Of a stretch of 64,000 nucleotides of DNA, positions 18,001 to 26,189 are shown in pieces (the stretch's first letter is position 1; the number at the start of each line of letters is the position of its first letter). The notes below the pieces were generated by a model, which saw only the letters and a program-made list of their open reading frames with translations, searched no databases and was not told the DNA's origin. Origin of the DNA: Nocardia aobensis NBRC 100429 (lineage in GTDB: Bacteria; Actinomycetota; Actinomycetes; Mycobacteriales; Mycobacteriaceae); NCBI RefSeq assembly GCF_000308375.1, contig NZ_BAFQ01000053.1:32799-96798 (forward strand), in the 5' to 3' direction. A program made the translations under genes and the position numbers.

Positions 18001-18486
18001 ACCTACAAGGACGAATACGAGGTCGCGCGTCTTCATCTGGCCGCGGACTACGACGCGGTGGCCGCCGAACTCGGTCTCGACGGCGGCTACGCGCTGACCT
18101 ATCACCTGCATCCGCCGATCCTGCGGCGCCTGGGGATGGCGCGAAAGCTGCCGGCGGGCCGGCCCTGCGCGCTGGCCTTCCGCGTGCTGCGGCGGATGAA
18201 ACGGCTGCGCGGTACACCGTTCGATCCGTTCGGGTGGGACCGCGACCGGCGCGCCGAACGCGCGCTCATCGTGGAGTACGCGCGGCTCGTCACCGAGATC
18301 ACCGATCCCGGCGCGGACCTGCCCTACGACCAGCAGGTCGAGCTGGCGGCCTCGGCGGCCGCGATCACGGGGTACGGACCGATCAAGGAACGCGGCATCG
18401 AGCAGTGGCGCGCCGGGATCGCGGCATGGCGGCTCGAACACCATTCGGCGGCAGCGGTTTCCGAGTCGAGCGGGGCGCTGCCGTGA
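15013..18486 (+). CDS. Fused indolepyruvate-type ferredoxin oxidoreductase
   Basis: This 1157-residue single-chain enzyme oxidises a 2-oxoacid (or a related aryl or alkyl ketoacid) to the acyl-CoA with ferredoxin as acceptor. In order it has a pyrimidine-type TPP domain (VSGYPGSPLGGFDLEL near residue 36), a TPP-binding core (CSGCPHNRST and VGGGVGCHGIMYF), an iron-sulfur cluster region (CEGCGDCGTKSNCL near 613, then a second cysteine group), and a KorC-like domain (FTGIGGTGIVTANRIL near 703). A DUF6537-type C-terminal region follows. Length matches the fused IOR family. The GTG start overlaps the upstream stop (GTGA). It supplies acyl-CoA products to the CoA-dependent genes of the cluster (inference). 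Confidence 0.9.
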   Translation: MTAATPVLSGVQTLVRLLALRHELDLRDGTTTATMVSGYPGSPLGGFDLELERHEPQRHRIVHRPGLNEELAAATVWGSQMGAALAYDGVDGVVGAWYGKGPGLDRSGDVLKHANAMGAGPGGGAVVFCGDDPAAKSSTLACDSQYTFADAGMPVLFPGDQQDVLDLGIHAFRMSRYAGCWVGLKIVTAVADGIGTVDADLGRHRPAEPRVSIGGRIWTHRPQATIGPHAVPGQEELINEHRLWAARAYARHNGLDRTVGPETAELGIVCAGATYFDVVQALTERGVRLADLAAAGVRILRLGMTYPLVEETVVEFADSVRRLLVVEEKRPFVETQLRAVLHEAERRIPVLGKRDRDGVPLVAGSGVLDPKSVGEILDRVLPALRPAAPPRLELPLLVTPARAPAYCSGCPHNRSTVAPEDALVGGGVGCHGIMYFEARNRDLTMLPPTPMGAEGVPWIGLSPFVEAPHLIQNLGDGTLTHSGTLAIRASVAAGTDITFKILYNAAVAMTGGQEVTGLRDVPALTRELQAEGVREIVVCAEDPGRYGRRPRWAPGVEVLGRDRLAQVQQRLRTVPGVTVIIYDQRCAAEARRLRKRGLLPEPPRRVVINEAVCEGCGDCGTKSNCLSVLPVDTEFGTKRRIHDSSCNRDYTCLAGDCPSFVTIEPKAGARRRHRGRRERPRLPSGALPEPAPPAVGERYSIYFTGIGGTGIVTANRILVRAAEAAGWVVGGMDQTGLSQKAGAVVSHLHLAADRAGLTAAAVSGGGADLYLSGDILQAASADHLTKARAGQAIAVVDRNVTPTAAMLQSHTAAPDVAALEAAIADRIGAQRTSVIDARRVAERVFADHLPANVVVLGAAFQLGGLPVSAADMAGALAGRGRSAADNRLAFAWGRWLVHDPAAVAAALGDERVASTARGYEPTPAAGVSGERLVAQQVLPAELHDRLVRRTAQVIDYQSVGRARRYLDLVEYVAARDDAAREWELTRTVAESWFALLTYKDEYEVARLHLAADYDAVAAELGLDGGYALTYHLHPPILRRLGMARKLPAGRPCALAFRVLRRMKRLRGTPFDPFGWDRDRRAERALIVEYARLVTEITDPGADLPYDQQVELAASAAAITGYGPIKERGIEQWRAGIAAWRLEHHSAAAVSESSGALP

Positions 18487-19175
18487 TCAAACGTCTGCGT
18501 TTCGCCACCAGGTCACCGCAGCTGTCATTCGATGCTTTCGCCCGGCAATGGCCGCTGCTGTGTGCCGCGGCGGCGGACGCGCCCAGCGGACTGCGACCGG
18601 TGCGGCTGGCGGTCTGCACCGTCCTGCCCGAGCTCACCGGGCCGGGACCCCGGCACGACGGTGTGGTCGTCGAATGGTTTCGCGATATCCGGCATCTGCG
18701 TCGCCACGACCGCTGGCGACGAGGAACCGACGACGCCGTCGATGTGGTGACGCTGCCGGACCGCACGGCGGAAGTGATTGCCCGCGAACATGTTCTGCGC
18801 GGCGGTGATTGGCTGGAACATCGGTGGGACGACGGCGGCGACCGGCTCAAACATATGGCGGTCGCGGTACGGGCGGCGAATCTGACGGCCGAAGAGTTCG
18901 CGACGCGGTGGACGACGCATGCGGGTACGGTGCGGCGACCGGGCGCCGCGACGGTGGCGATACCCGACGCCGCTCGTGGTCGCGCCTACGTCCAGAACCA
19001 TCCGGTGGCGGCGATCCGCGCCGCCTACGACGCGGTGAACGAGGTCTACTTCGACGACGTCGCCGGCCTGCGCACGCGCATCGACTGGTTTCGCGACAAC
19101 GGGCCCTCCGGACCGGATGGACTGTTCGAACGTTCGTGGTTTCTCGCTGCTCGTGAGGTGGTGCTGTCCAGCTGA
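18483..19175 (+). CDS. EthD-like alpha/beta-barrel protein
   Basis: This 230-residue protein has two dimeric alpha-beta-barrel-like halves. The second carries KHMAVAVRAANLTAEEFATRW, the EthD/YciI-type opening. EthD-domain proteins often accompany P450s or degradation enzymes and bind small organics. It starts with GTG overlapping the upstream stop (GTGA) and is translationally coupled to the ferredoxin oxidoreductase. A catalytic role is not evident. Confidence 0.75.
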   Translation: MIKRLRFATRSPQLSFDAFARQWPLLCAAAADAPSGLRPVRLAVCTVLPELTGPGPRHDGVVVEWFRDIRHLRRHDRWRRGTDDAVDVVTLPDRTAEVIAREHVLRGGDWLEHRWDDGGDRLKHMAVAVRAANLTAEEFATRWTTHAGTVRRPGAATVAIPDAARGRAYVQNHPVAAIRAAYDAVNEVYFDDVAGLRTRIDWFRDNGPSGPDGLFERSWFLAAREVVLSS

Positions 19176-19200
19176 GCGGACGGAGTGCGCGCCGGATAAG

Positions 19201-19548
19201 TCAGCGGCACATCACCACGAGGCGCCGGGAGATGTGCACCGGGGTCCCGGCCAGCACCATCGGTAGCGCGGCCGCGCTCAGGATCGCCGGCTGGATGCGG
19301 CCGTCGACGATCGGATGTGCCTGCGCGCCGTAGTTGTCCAGGGTGAACGCGAGGTCGGTGGTGGGCTCCACGGGGCGGTCCGACGGGGCCGGTTCCGGGA
19401 AGCACCACTTCCAGCGGCCTTCAGTGGTCGAGAACCAGATTTCGATGTAGTCCGCGCGCGCCGGACAGGGCCCGGCCGATTCGACCGTGGCGCGGACGAA
19501 TAGTTCGCCGTCGAACACCGCACCGCACATTCGTGATCCGGTTCGCAT
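19201..19548 (-). CDS. Small protein downstream of the aldehyde dehydrogenase
   Basis: This 115-residue protein of unknown family is predicted to be mostly beta (FDGELFVRATVESAG, WFSTTEGRWKWCF, LDNYGAQAHPIVDG). ATG at 19548 follows AAGGAAG. It lies 50 bases downstream of the aldehyde dehydrogenase gene on the same strand and is probably the last gene of the operon that starts at 22346. It converges on the EthD gene with a 25-base gap. Confidence 0.65.
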   Translation of the reverse strand: MRTGSRMCGAVFDGELFVRATVESAGPCPARADYIEIWFSTTEGRWKWCFPEPAPSDRPVEPTTDLAFTLDNYGAQAHPIVDGRIQPAILSAAALPMVLAGTPVHISRRLVVMCR

Positions 19549-19598
19549 CGGATACCACTTCCTTCGCGCAAACAACTGCCGAACGACGCTGCGGCCGT

Positions 19599-21074
19599 TC
19601 AGTTTCCGGCATCCCGGCGCAAGTCGGCCGGCAGTCCGATACTTCTGGGTTCGAGGAAACCGTGCAGCCCGTCCGGGCCCAGTTCGCGACCGAGCCCGGA
19701 TTCCTTGAAGCCGCCGAACGGCACCCGGGGGAACGGCGGGTAGGTGCCGTTGATCGCGATGCTGCCGGTGCGCAGCCGCCGGGCGATCGCCAGCCCGCGC
19801 TCGGCATCCGCGGACCACACTCCGCCGGAGAGGCCGTAGGGCGAGTCGTTGGCGATGCGTACGGCGTCGTCGTCGCCGTCGTGCGGGATCAGGCACAGCA
19901 CGGGGCCGAAGATCTCTTCCCGCGCCACCCGCATCGTGTTGTCGACCTCGGCCAGGATCGTCGGTTCCACGTACCAGCCTCGCGGCCGCGCGGCGGGGCG
20001 GCCGCCGCCGGTCACGACCCGCGCACCGGCGTCGCGGGCGAGCGAGATGTAGTGCTCGACGCGGGTGCGCTGACGCCGAGCCACCAGCGGACCGACCAGG
20101 GTCGCCGGATCGTGCGGATCGCCGACCCGGACCGCTGCCGCGGCCGCGGCAGCGGCGTCGACCGCCTCGGCGTAGCGGGAGCGCGGCACCAGTACCCGGG
20201 TGTGCGCACCGCAGACCTGACCGGACATATGCATCGCGGCCTTGACGATCGCGGGCAGCACGGTCGCGATATCGGCGTCGTCGGCGACGACCGCCGCGGA
20301 CTTGCCGCCCAGCTCCAGCGACACCCGCCGCACCCGTTCACCGCATACGCTCATGATGCGTTTACCCGCGGCGGTCGAACCGGTGAAGGCCACCTTGTCG
20401 GTGCCCGGGTGGGTGACCAGATACTCACCGACCTCTCGGTCGCCGGGCACGACATTGACTGCGCCGGAAGGTATTCCGGCCTCGTCCAATGCCTCGGCCA
20501 GGACGAAGTTGCTCAGCGGCGACTCCGGCGGCGGTTTGATCACCACAGTGCACCCCGCCGCCAGCGCGGGTGCGGTCTTCCACGCCGCCAGCGTCACCGG
20601 GGCGTTCCACGGCACCACGGCCGCGACGACACCGACCGGTTCCCTGGTGACCAGGCCGGACCGGTCGCCGGCGGTGACCGTGTGCTCGAAGTCGAAGTCG
20701 CGGATCAGCTCCGCGTAATAGTCGAACAGGGCCGCGACCATACCGGTCTGTGCCTGTCTGGATTGGCTTACCGGGCAGCCGATTTCGTCGACCGTCACGG
20801 CCGCGATATCGGCCTCGCGTTTGCGGAGCAGTTCGGCTGCGCGGGCCAGTGTGCCGGCCCGCTCGCCGGGGGACAGCCGGGACCACGGGCCGTCGTCGAA
20901 GGCGGTGCGCGCGGCCGCGACGGCCCGATCGATATCGGCGGTGCCGGCCACCGGCACCTCGCCGACCGCCTCCTCGGTGGACGGCGAGATCACCGCGAAG
21001 CGTTCGACACCGGCCGGTGGCACCCACTTGCCGCCGATGTAGAACTCACGCCGGTACATCAGCCGATCGGTCAC
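19599..21074 (-). CDS. NAD(P)-dependent aldehyde dehydrogenase (1)
   Basis: This 491-residue soluble enzyme oxidises an aldehyde to an acid. It shows the Rossmann/active-site segment VVPWNAPVTLAAWKTAPAL, the general base in LELGGKS and the catalytic cysteine in SGQVCGAHTR. EEIFGPVLCLIP and PFGGFKESGLGRELG close the family pattern. GTG at 21074 follows GGAGGCGGC. It is the second gene of a leftward unit that begins with the amidohydrolase at 22346. Length and motifs are normal. Confidence 0.93.
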   Translation of the reverse strand: MTDRLMYRREFYIGGKWVPPAGVERFAVISPSTEEAVGEVPVAGTADIDRAVAAARTAFDDGPWSRLSPGERAGTLARAAELLRKREADIAAVTVDEIGCPVSQSRQAQTGMVAALFDYYAELIRDFDFEHTVTAGDRSGLVTREPVGVVAAVVPWNAPVTLAAWKTAPALAAGCTVVIKPPPESPLSNFVLAEALDEAGIPSGAVNVVPGDREVGEYLVTHPGTDKVAFTGSTAAGKRIMSVCGERVRRVSLELGGKSAAVVADDADIATVLPAIVKAAMHMSGQVCGAHTRVLVPRSRYAEAVDAAAAAAAAVRVGDPHDPATLVGPLVARRQRTRVEHYISLARDAGARVVTGGGRPAARPRGWYVEPTILAEVDNTMRVAREEIFGPVLCLIPHDGDDDAVRIANDSPYGLSGGVWSADAERGLAIARRLRTGSIAINGTYPPFPRVPFGGFKESGLGRELGPDGLHGFLEPRSIGLPADLRRDAGN

Positions 21075-21143
21075 GCCGCCTCCTGCATTCGTGTCCGGCG
21101 TGACCTGTCGCCGTCACGCCGCCTGCGATGTCTTGTCCTTCGG

Positions 21144-22346
21144 TCAGTTCCGCCGCGGCGGGTCCAGGTGATAGAGCCGGGTCGCGGTGTGCTGCAGGAC
21201 CTTCGCGACCGTCTCGTCCGGAATTCCGGTCAGCGAACGATCGATGATGTCGCGTGGGCTCGGTGATTCCGAGGCCGGTCCCGGCGAGAGGCTGGTGGCG
21301 TGCGGGAAATCGGTTTCGAACATCAGATTGTCGGCCAACTCGCCGATCACCGGTCGCAGCGAACGGTTTTCGAACCAGTACATCCCGTAGATCTGGCGGC
21401 GCATATATTCACTGGGTAGCAGCCGATCCGGATATTCGTGGTGCGCACCCACATTGAGCCACTGCCAGTCCATGCTCTCGCCCAGGAAGGGCAGCCAGCC
21501 GGCACCGTTCTCCACCGAGACGAAATTCAACTCCGGATAGCGATGGCAGACGCCGCTCACCACCACCTCGGCGATGTTCTGTGCATTGCCGAGCAGCACC
21601 AGCGCGCTCTCCTTGGTGAAGTCGAGTTTCTGCGATTGGTCGACCGCACCCTTGAGATCGTCGGGGGAGTTGAGGAAGCCGACGTGGAAATTCATCGACA
21701 GTCCCATGTCCTGGGCCTGCCCGAGCAGCGGCTCCCAGTAATCGTCCACCAGGCGGGGCAGGCCGACCTTGTCGTAGCGCGCGGCGAAAAGCACACCCTT
21801 GTGGCCCAATTCGTAGGCCCGCTTCATCTCGGTGACCGATTCGTCGATATCCCAGAAGGGCAGCATCATCATCGGAACCAACCGGCGCGAATCCGCCGAA
21901 CACCACTCGGCCAGCCAGTCGTTGTAGGCGCGAACGCATTCGGTGGCCAGCTCGTGCGGCATCGAATTCAGGAAGACATGACTGTGGAAGCCGAGAATGT
22001 TCGGGTACATCACCTGGTAGTAGATGCCGACCTCGTCCATATAGGCGAGCCGTGCCTTGGCGTCGAGCGCGGCAGGGAAGGCCTCGGAGAGTTTCTTCGG
22101 ATGGGAGGGCGGGAATTCGGGCCATTTCGCCTGTGCGAACGCGCCGACGCCGTAGAGCTTCTTGTCGCCGATGTACCAGTAGTCCTCTTGCCGCCGTTCG
22201 TGGAAGCGGACGTGCGGAACCAGATCGCCCCACTTCTTCGAGATCCGCGAGGTCCACAGATCGGCCGGTTCGATGATGTGGGAGTCGACATCGGCGACCG
22301 CATATCGCTCACACAGGGCGGCTCCGGCGCCATCGGGGTCAGCCAT
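21144..22346 (-). CDS. TIM-barrel amidohydrolase/decarboxylase (PF04909) A
   Basis: This 400-residue protein of the ACMSD/amidohydrolase-2 family has a metal-binding HxH-like start, VADVDSHIIEP, a mid-barrel histidine in MNFHVGFLN, and the late acidic residue in MFETDFPHATSL. Family members hydrolyse amide-like bonds or decarboxylate aromatic or keto acids with a metal ion. GGAG precedes the ATG. Regulon site 2 lies 39 bases upstream. It shares the fold with genes at 28519 and 31168. Confidence 0.85.
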   Translation of the reverse strand: MADPDGAGAALCERYAVADVDSHIIEPADLWTSRISKKWGDLVPHVRFHERRQEDYWYIGDKKLYGVGAFAQAKWPEFPPSHPKKLSEAFPAALDAKARLAYMDEVGIYYQVMYPNILGFHSHVFLNSMPHELATECVRAYNDWLAEWCSADSRRLVPMMMLPFWDIDESVTEMKRAYELGHKGVLFAARYDKVGLPRLVDDYWEPLLGQAQDMGLSMNFHVGFLNSPDDLKGAVDQSQKLDFTKESALVLLGNAQNIAEVVVSGVCHRYPELNFVSVENGAGWLPFLGESMDWQWLNVGAHHEYPDRLLPSEYMRRQIYGMYWFENRSLRPVIGELADNLMFETDFPHATSLSPGPASESPSPRDIIDRSLTGIPDETVAKVLQHTATRLYHLDPPRRN

Positions 22347-22384
22347 CCCGAACTCCTTCTGTACCAGGAAGATTATTCATCTAT

Positions 22385-22400
22385 GAGAGTGTTCACTTAC
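22385..22400. promoter_or_regulatory. Regulon operator, site 2 (GAGAGTGTTCACTTAC)
   Basis: A partial palindrome with a perfect right half (CACTTAC). It lies upstream of the leftward amidohydrolase operon that starts at 22346. Confidence 0.65.
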
Positions 22401-22455
22401 TTACTCTAGAGATCGGCCGGGCGATGTACAACCGTCTGCCGCGGCGGATCGGAGT

Positions 22456-23334
22456 TCAGTGCGCGGATTCCGGCGCCGGTGGCTCGGCCGGGGCGGGGGC
22501 CGGGACCGCGCGCAGATGGGGCGCCATCATCAGCGGCGTTACGCTCAGCACGCCCGATTCCACGGGCAGGGTGATGCCGGTGATCCAGCGGGCTTCGTCG
22601 CTGGCCAGGAAGGTCGCCGCCCACGCCACGTCCCAGCCGTCGCCCGGGGTGCCGAGCAGACCCGCCTCCGACCGCATCGTGTTCATGAATTCCGCCCGCG
22701 GCCCCGGCGCCGACACGGAGAGCACCATCGGCGTCGTGATGTGCCCGGGGGCGATGGCGTTGACCCGAATCCCTTGGCGGCCGTGCGAATACGCCATATC
22801 GACGGTCATCGCGAGCAGTCCGCCCTTGGCCGCGGAGTAGGCGACCGTCCCGTCACCGCGCAGCGCCGAGATCGAGGAGATGTTCACGATGGATCCGCCG
22901 CCGCGTTCGGTCAGTGCGGGTACCGCGTACTTCGAGGCGAGGAATGCGGTGCGCAGGTTGATATCGAAGGATCGGTCCCAGTCGGCTTCGGAGACGTCGA
23001 CGACCGTGCCGACCGCGGCCAGGCCGATGTTGTTGACGAGGATGTCCAGCCCGCCGAAGGAGTCGACGGCGGTGCGCACCATGGCCTCGCACGCCGCTGC
23101 CTCGGTCAGGTCGGCCGCGAAGACCGCCGCCTTGCCGCCCTCGTCCTCGATCATCCGCAGGGTTTGTTCGGCGCGGTCGCCGTAGCGGTCCACCAGCAGC
23201 ACGGCCGCACCCTCCCGTGCGAGTGCCACCGCGGTCGCCTTCCCGGTGCCGATCCCGGGCCCGGGCGTCGATCCCGCACCCGTCACGATTGCCACCTTGC
23301 CGTCCACGCGGCCCGGACGCTCCACCATGCTCAT
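22456..23334 (-). CDS. Short-chain dehydrogenase/reductase (1)
   Basis: This 292-residue NAD(P)-dependent SDR has a TGAGSTPGPGIGTGKATA nucleotide loop (a longer, Pro-containing variant of TGxxxGxG seen in some actinobacterial SDRs), the NNIGL motif, a catalytic serine in NISSISALRG and YSAAKGG for the Tyr/Lys pair. A proline-rich tail of ~30 residues follows the core. GAAGGAGAG precedes the ATG. It is third in the DUF35-Ltp2-SDR unit and could oxidise a hydroxy-acyl-CoA intermediate (inference from context). Confidence 0.9.
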   Translation of the reverse strand: MSMVERPGRVDGKVAIVTGAGSTPGPGIGTGKATAVALAREGAAVLLVDRYGDRAEQTLRMIEDEGGKAAVFAADLTEAAACEAMVRTAVDSFGGLDILVNNIGLAAVGTVVDVSEADWDRSFDINLRTAFLASKYAVPALTERGGGSIVNISSISALRGDGTVAYSAAKGGLLAMTVDMAYSHGRQGIRVNAIAPGHITTPMVLSVSAPGPRAEFMNTMRSEAGLLGTPGDGWDVAWAATFLASDEARWITGITLPVESGVLSVTPLMMAPHLRAVPAPAPAEPPAPESAH

Positions 23335-23364
23335 CTCTCCTTCGCCGTCACCGGTCCTGCTGGC

Positions 23365-24546
23365 TCACCAGCGCGTCAAAAGTGCCGCGCCGGACTCGAT
23401 TCCGCCGACATTGGTCACCGCCGCGACCTCGGCACCGGCCACCTGCCGCGCGCCCGCCTCGCCGCGTAGCTGCCGCACCGCCTCGGCGGTGTGGCCGAAT
23501 CCGGCGTGCAGCCGTCCGCCCGAGAGCTGACCGCCCCAGGTGTTGAGCGGCAGCTCACCACCGAGGACGATGCGCTTGCCGCCGTCGAGGTAGTCGCCGG
23601 CCTCGCCGGTGCCGCAGAAACCCATCGCCTCGAGCCACCACACCGCCTCGATACTGAAACCGTCGTAGAGCTGGGCGGTGTCCACATCGGCGGGGGTCAG
23701 CGCGGTCCGCGCCCACAGGGCGGCGGCCGTCGCGTAACCGACCCGGCCCATGTCCTCCCACTGATCCCAGGCCGGGCGCCCGTCCACCACGCCGGCCATC
23801 GCTTCGATGCGGACCGGTGCGCGCAGATCGGTGGCGGTCTCGGCCGCCGACACCACGATCGCGGTGGCGCCGTCGGCGGGGACGTCGCAGTCGAACAGGC
23901 ACAGTGGCGAGGAAATCATTCGCGCACCGAGGTAGTCGTCCACGGTCAGCGGCGAGCGGTAGACCGCATCGGGGTTGCGCGCGGCGTGGGCGCGCTGGGC
24001 GACCGCGATCCACGCCAATTGTTCACGGGTCAGGCCGTATTCGTGCATGTAGCGGGTCGCGAAGGGTGCGATCTGGCATACCGGTGAGAGCATCCCGACC
24101 GGCAGCAGCCACGCCTGCGGCCCCTCGGCGAGCGGTTTGGTCGAGCCGTAGGCGGGACGGCCACCGGCGGCGCGGGCCGCACTGCCCTCCTTCACGGTCC
24201 GCCAGATGACGACATGCCGGGCCTGGCGGGTCGCGACCGCCTGAGCCGGGCCGTAGAACGGCAGCGCCATACCTTCGACCAGGCCTTGTCGCCACGTCGT
24301 ATCGATGCGCAGGGTGTCCTGCACCTCGTAGAGATTGCCGTTGGCGTAGCCGGGGAGGTTGGCGACGCCGCCACCGGGGAACATGGCCAGGCCGTCGATG
24401 TCGTCGACGGTCAATCCCGCGTCCGCGACAGCGGCGAGAATGGCGTCGAGCGTCAATTGCAGCCCGGAGCGGTCGAGTCGGCGGGCGATCGCGGATTGGC
24501 CGATGCCGGAGATGACGGCGCGGTGTTCGAAGATGTCCGCACTCAT
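23365..24546 (-). CDS. Ltp2-like lipid-transfer/thiolase-fold protein (aldolase subunit)
   Basis: This 393-residue thiolase-fold protein resembles Ltp2 of steroid side-chain degradation. It keeps LYDGFSIEAVWWLEAMGFCG and LPLNTWGGQLSGGRLH, the hallmarks of the SCPx/Ltp branch. The usual nucleophilic Cys of true thiolases is not in its normal place. In known systems Ltp2 with a DUF35 partner performs retro-aldol cleavage of a hydroxy-acyl-CoA side chain. Here the DUF35 gene is directly upstream and overlaps by 4 bases (ATGA), so an aldolase complex is the best inference. Confidence 0.85.
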   Translation of the reverse strand: MSADIFEHRAVISGIGQSAIARRLDRSGLQLTLDAILAAVADAGLTVDDIDGLAMFPGGGVANLPGYANGNLYEVQDTLRIDTTWRQGLVEGMALPFYGPAQAVATRQARHVVIWRTVKEGSAARAAGGRPAYGSTKPLAEGPQAWLLPVGMLSPVCQIAPFATRYMHEYGLTREQLAWIAVAQRAHAARNPDAVYRSPLTVDDYLGARMISSPLCLFDCDVPADGATAIVVSAAETATDLRAPVRIEAMAGVVDGRPAWDQWEDMGRVGYATAAALWARTALTPADVDTAQLYDGFSIEAVWWLEAMGFCGTGEAGDYLDGGKRIVLGGELPLNTWGGQLSGGRLHAGFGHTAEAVRQLRGEAGARQVAGAEVAAVTNVGGIESGAALLTRW

Positions 24547-24962
24547 CGGTCCGCCTCGCGAGCCAGGAAGCTCGGGACGGCGTAGCCGCCCGGACCGGGC
24601 TCGAACCCGATGTCGACGGACATGCCGATCGCGACCTCTTCCGGACCGCAGCCGCGCAATCGACCGGCGATCCGCACCCCCGGGTGATCCGGAAATTCGA
24701 CCAGCGCGATCGCATACGGCACCTCGAGGTCCGGGAGCCAGCGCTGATAGTTCACGGTGAAGCTGTAAATCGTTCCGGGAGACGTGATTTCGACGAAGTC
24801 GGGATTGCGGTGCCGACATCGTCGGCAGATGCCGCGGGGCGGGAAGGAATCGGCCCCGCACGCGGGACAGTGCTCGACCAGCAAACGGCCGGCGGCGGCT
24901 CCGGTCCAGAAGGGCTCGGTCTCCTCGGTGACCATCGGCGGGATACCCGGTATCGCGTTCAT
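24543..24962 (-). CDS. DUF35 OB-fold protein with zinc ribbon (Ltp2 partner)
   Basis: This 139-residue acyl-CoA-associated protein has an N-terminal rubredoxin-like zinc ribbon (CPACGADSFPPRGICRRC near residue 32) and a DUF35 OB-fold (ITSPGTIYSFTVNYQRW; PYAIALVEF). DUF35 proteins are partners of Ltp-type thiolase-fold enzymes. The ATG at 24962 follows GGAGGCCGG; an in-frame extension upstream to 25019 would run into the operator. First gene of the operon, divergent from the F420 gene at 25082. Confidence 0.88.
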   Translation of the reverse strand: MNAIPGIPPMVTEETEPFWTGAAAGRLLVEHCPACGADSFPPRGICRRCRHRNPDFVEITSPGTIYSFTVNYQRWLPDLEVPYAIALVEFPDHPGVRIAGRLRGCGPEEVAIGMSVDIGFEPGPGGYAVPSFLAREADR

Positions 24963-25007
24963 CCGGCCTCCAGGAGCGAGTCGTTGCTGCCTATAACCTC
25001 TATCATG

Positions 25008-25023
25008 ATAAGTGAGCATTTGC
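25008..25023. promoter_or_regulatory. Regulon operator, site 3 (ATAAGTGAGCATTTGC)
   Basis: A weaker copy of the palindrome, with a good left half. It sits in the 119-bp gap between the divergent DUF35 and F420-oxidoreductase genes, so it could control both. Confidence 0.6.
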
Positions 25024-25081
25024 TATCTTCGTGTGGTCGGTGCCGATCGGGCACCGGCGCACTGCTCGCCGAAGGAGTCGG

Positions 25082-26035
25082 ATGTCCGCCGACCGCATCG
25101 TCTTCGGGGCAGCCGCGATGCCGGAACCGGATCGGGACTGGCTGGCCGCTGCCGAACGCCTGCCCATCGAATCCGTCTGGCAGGGCGGGCATATCCTGCC
25201 GCCGAGTCCTACCGGTGAGGCCGTCACTCGTCTGTCGCTGATGGTCGCATGGACCGAACGCGTCCGGGTCGGAACCGCGACGCTGCTGCTACCGCTCTAT
25301 CAGCCGGTGATCGTGGCCAAGCAGCTCGCCGACCTGGATGCTCGCTCCGGCGGCCGGGTGTCGGTCGGTCTCGGGGTCGGCGGGGAGTTCCGGCACGAAT
25401 TCGAGGCCGTCGGTGTGCCGCTGTCCGAACGCGGGCCGCGCACCGACGAGGCGATGGATGTACTGCGGGCGCTGTGGCGCGACGAACCGGTCGATCACGA
25501 GGGCCGGTTCTTCCGATTTCGCGATCTGCACCTGCGCCCGGTCCGCGGCCCCGGCGGTTCCGTCATGCGGCCCGGCGGCCCCCCGTTGATCGTGTCCGGG
25601 CGCCGAGCCCCGGCGATGCGGCGCGCCGCCCGCCGAGGAGACGGCTGGATGCCGTACCTGATGTCACCGTCCGCATATGCCCGCTCCGTCATCGCGATTC
25701 GGCAGGAGGCGGCGGCGATCGGCCGCGACCTCACCGGCTTCGAGTGGACGATGTATCTGTACTGCTCGATCCGCCGCGACGGCGACCGCGCCCGCGCCGA
25801 AGTGGCCGATTTCCTCGGTGGCGCCTACGGCGACAAACCCGGTGACATGCTGCGGCGAATCGCGCCGGCCGGGACACCGGAGGAGGTCGCGGTGCGGCTC
25901 CAGGACTACGTCGACGCGGGCGTGCGGCATTTCGTCATCGCGCCGGCTACGCGGTCGGACACGCTGGACGTGGTTCGGCTCGCCGCCGAAGAGGTGCTGC
26001 CGAGATTGGAACTGCCGGTTCGGGTCGGGCAATGA
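25082..26035 (+). CDS. LLM-class F420-dependent oxidoreductase
   Basis: This 317-residue TIM-barrel flavin/F420 enzyme of the luciferase-like family has VRVGTATLLLPLYQPVIVAKQLADLD, SVGLGVGGEFRHEFEAVGV and PPLIVSGRRAPAMRRAARRGDGW (in part) as family landmarks. It probably reduces or oxidises a ketone or alkene with F420H2, but the substrate is unknown. ATG at 25082 follows AAGGAGTCGG. It begins a rightward unit with the CoA-transferase gene after a 154-base gap. Confidence 0.88.
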   Translation: MSADRIVFGAAAMPEPDRDWLAAAERLPIESVWQGGHILPPSPTGEAVTRLSLMVAWTERVRVGTATLLLPLYQPVIVAKQLADLDARSGGRVSVGLGVGGEFRHEFEAVGVPLSERGPRTDEAMDVLRALWRDEPVDHEGRFFRFRDLHLRPVRGPGGSVMRPGGPPLIVSGRRAPAMRRAARRGDGWMPYLMSPSAYARSVIAIRQEAAAIGRDLTGFEWTMYLYCSIRRDGDRARAEVADFLGGAYGDKPGDMLRRIAPAGTPEEVAVRLQDYVDAGVRHFVIAPATRSDTLDVVRLAAEEVLPRLELPVRVGQ

Positions 26036-26189
26036 GCTCCGAATGTGCTGGTAACGGGGACCTTTCGGTGGGCAATTGGTGCCCGCGACGAGTGCGTCGG
26101 ATCTCGCGGACAGCGTCGCGACACCGGCCCGCAGGGGCCTGTTCGGCGGGCACGGCGACTGCGGATCGTTGGTCGAAAGGACTCTGACG

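Noticed and set aside
24963..25019. A longer start for the DUF35 gene at 25019
   Set aside because: It would place the start inside operator site 3 and lacks a ribosome site; the ATG at 24962 has a strong one.
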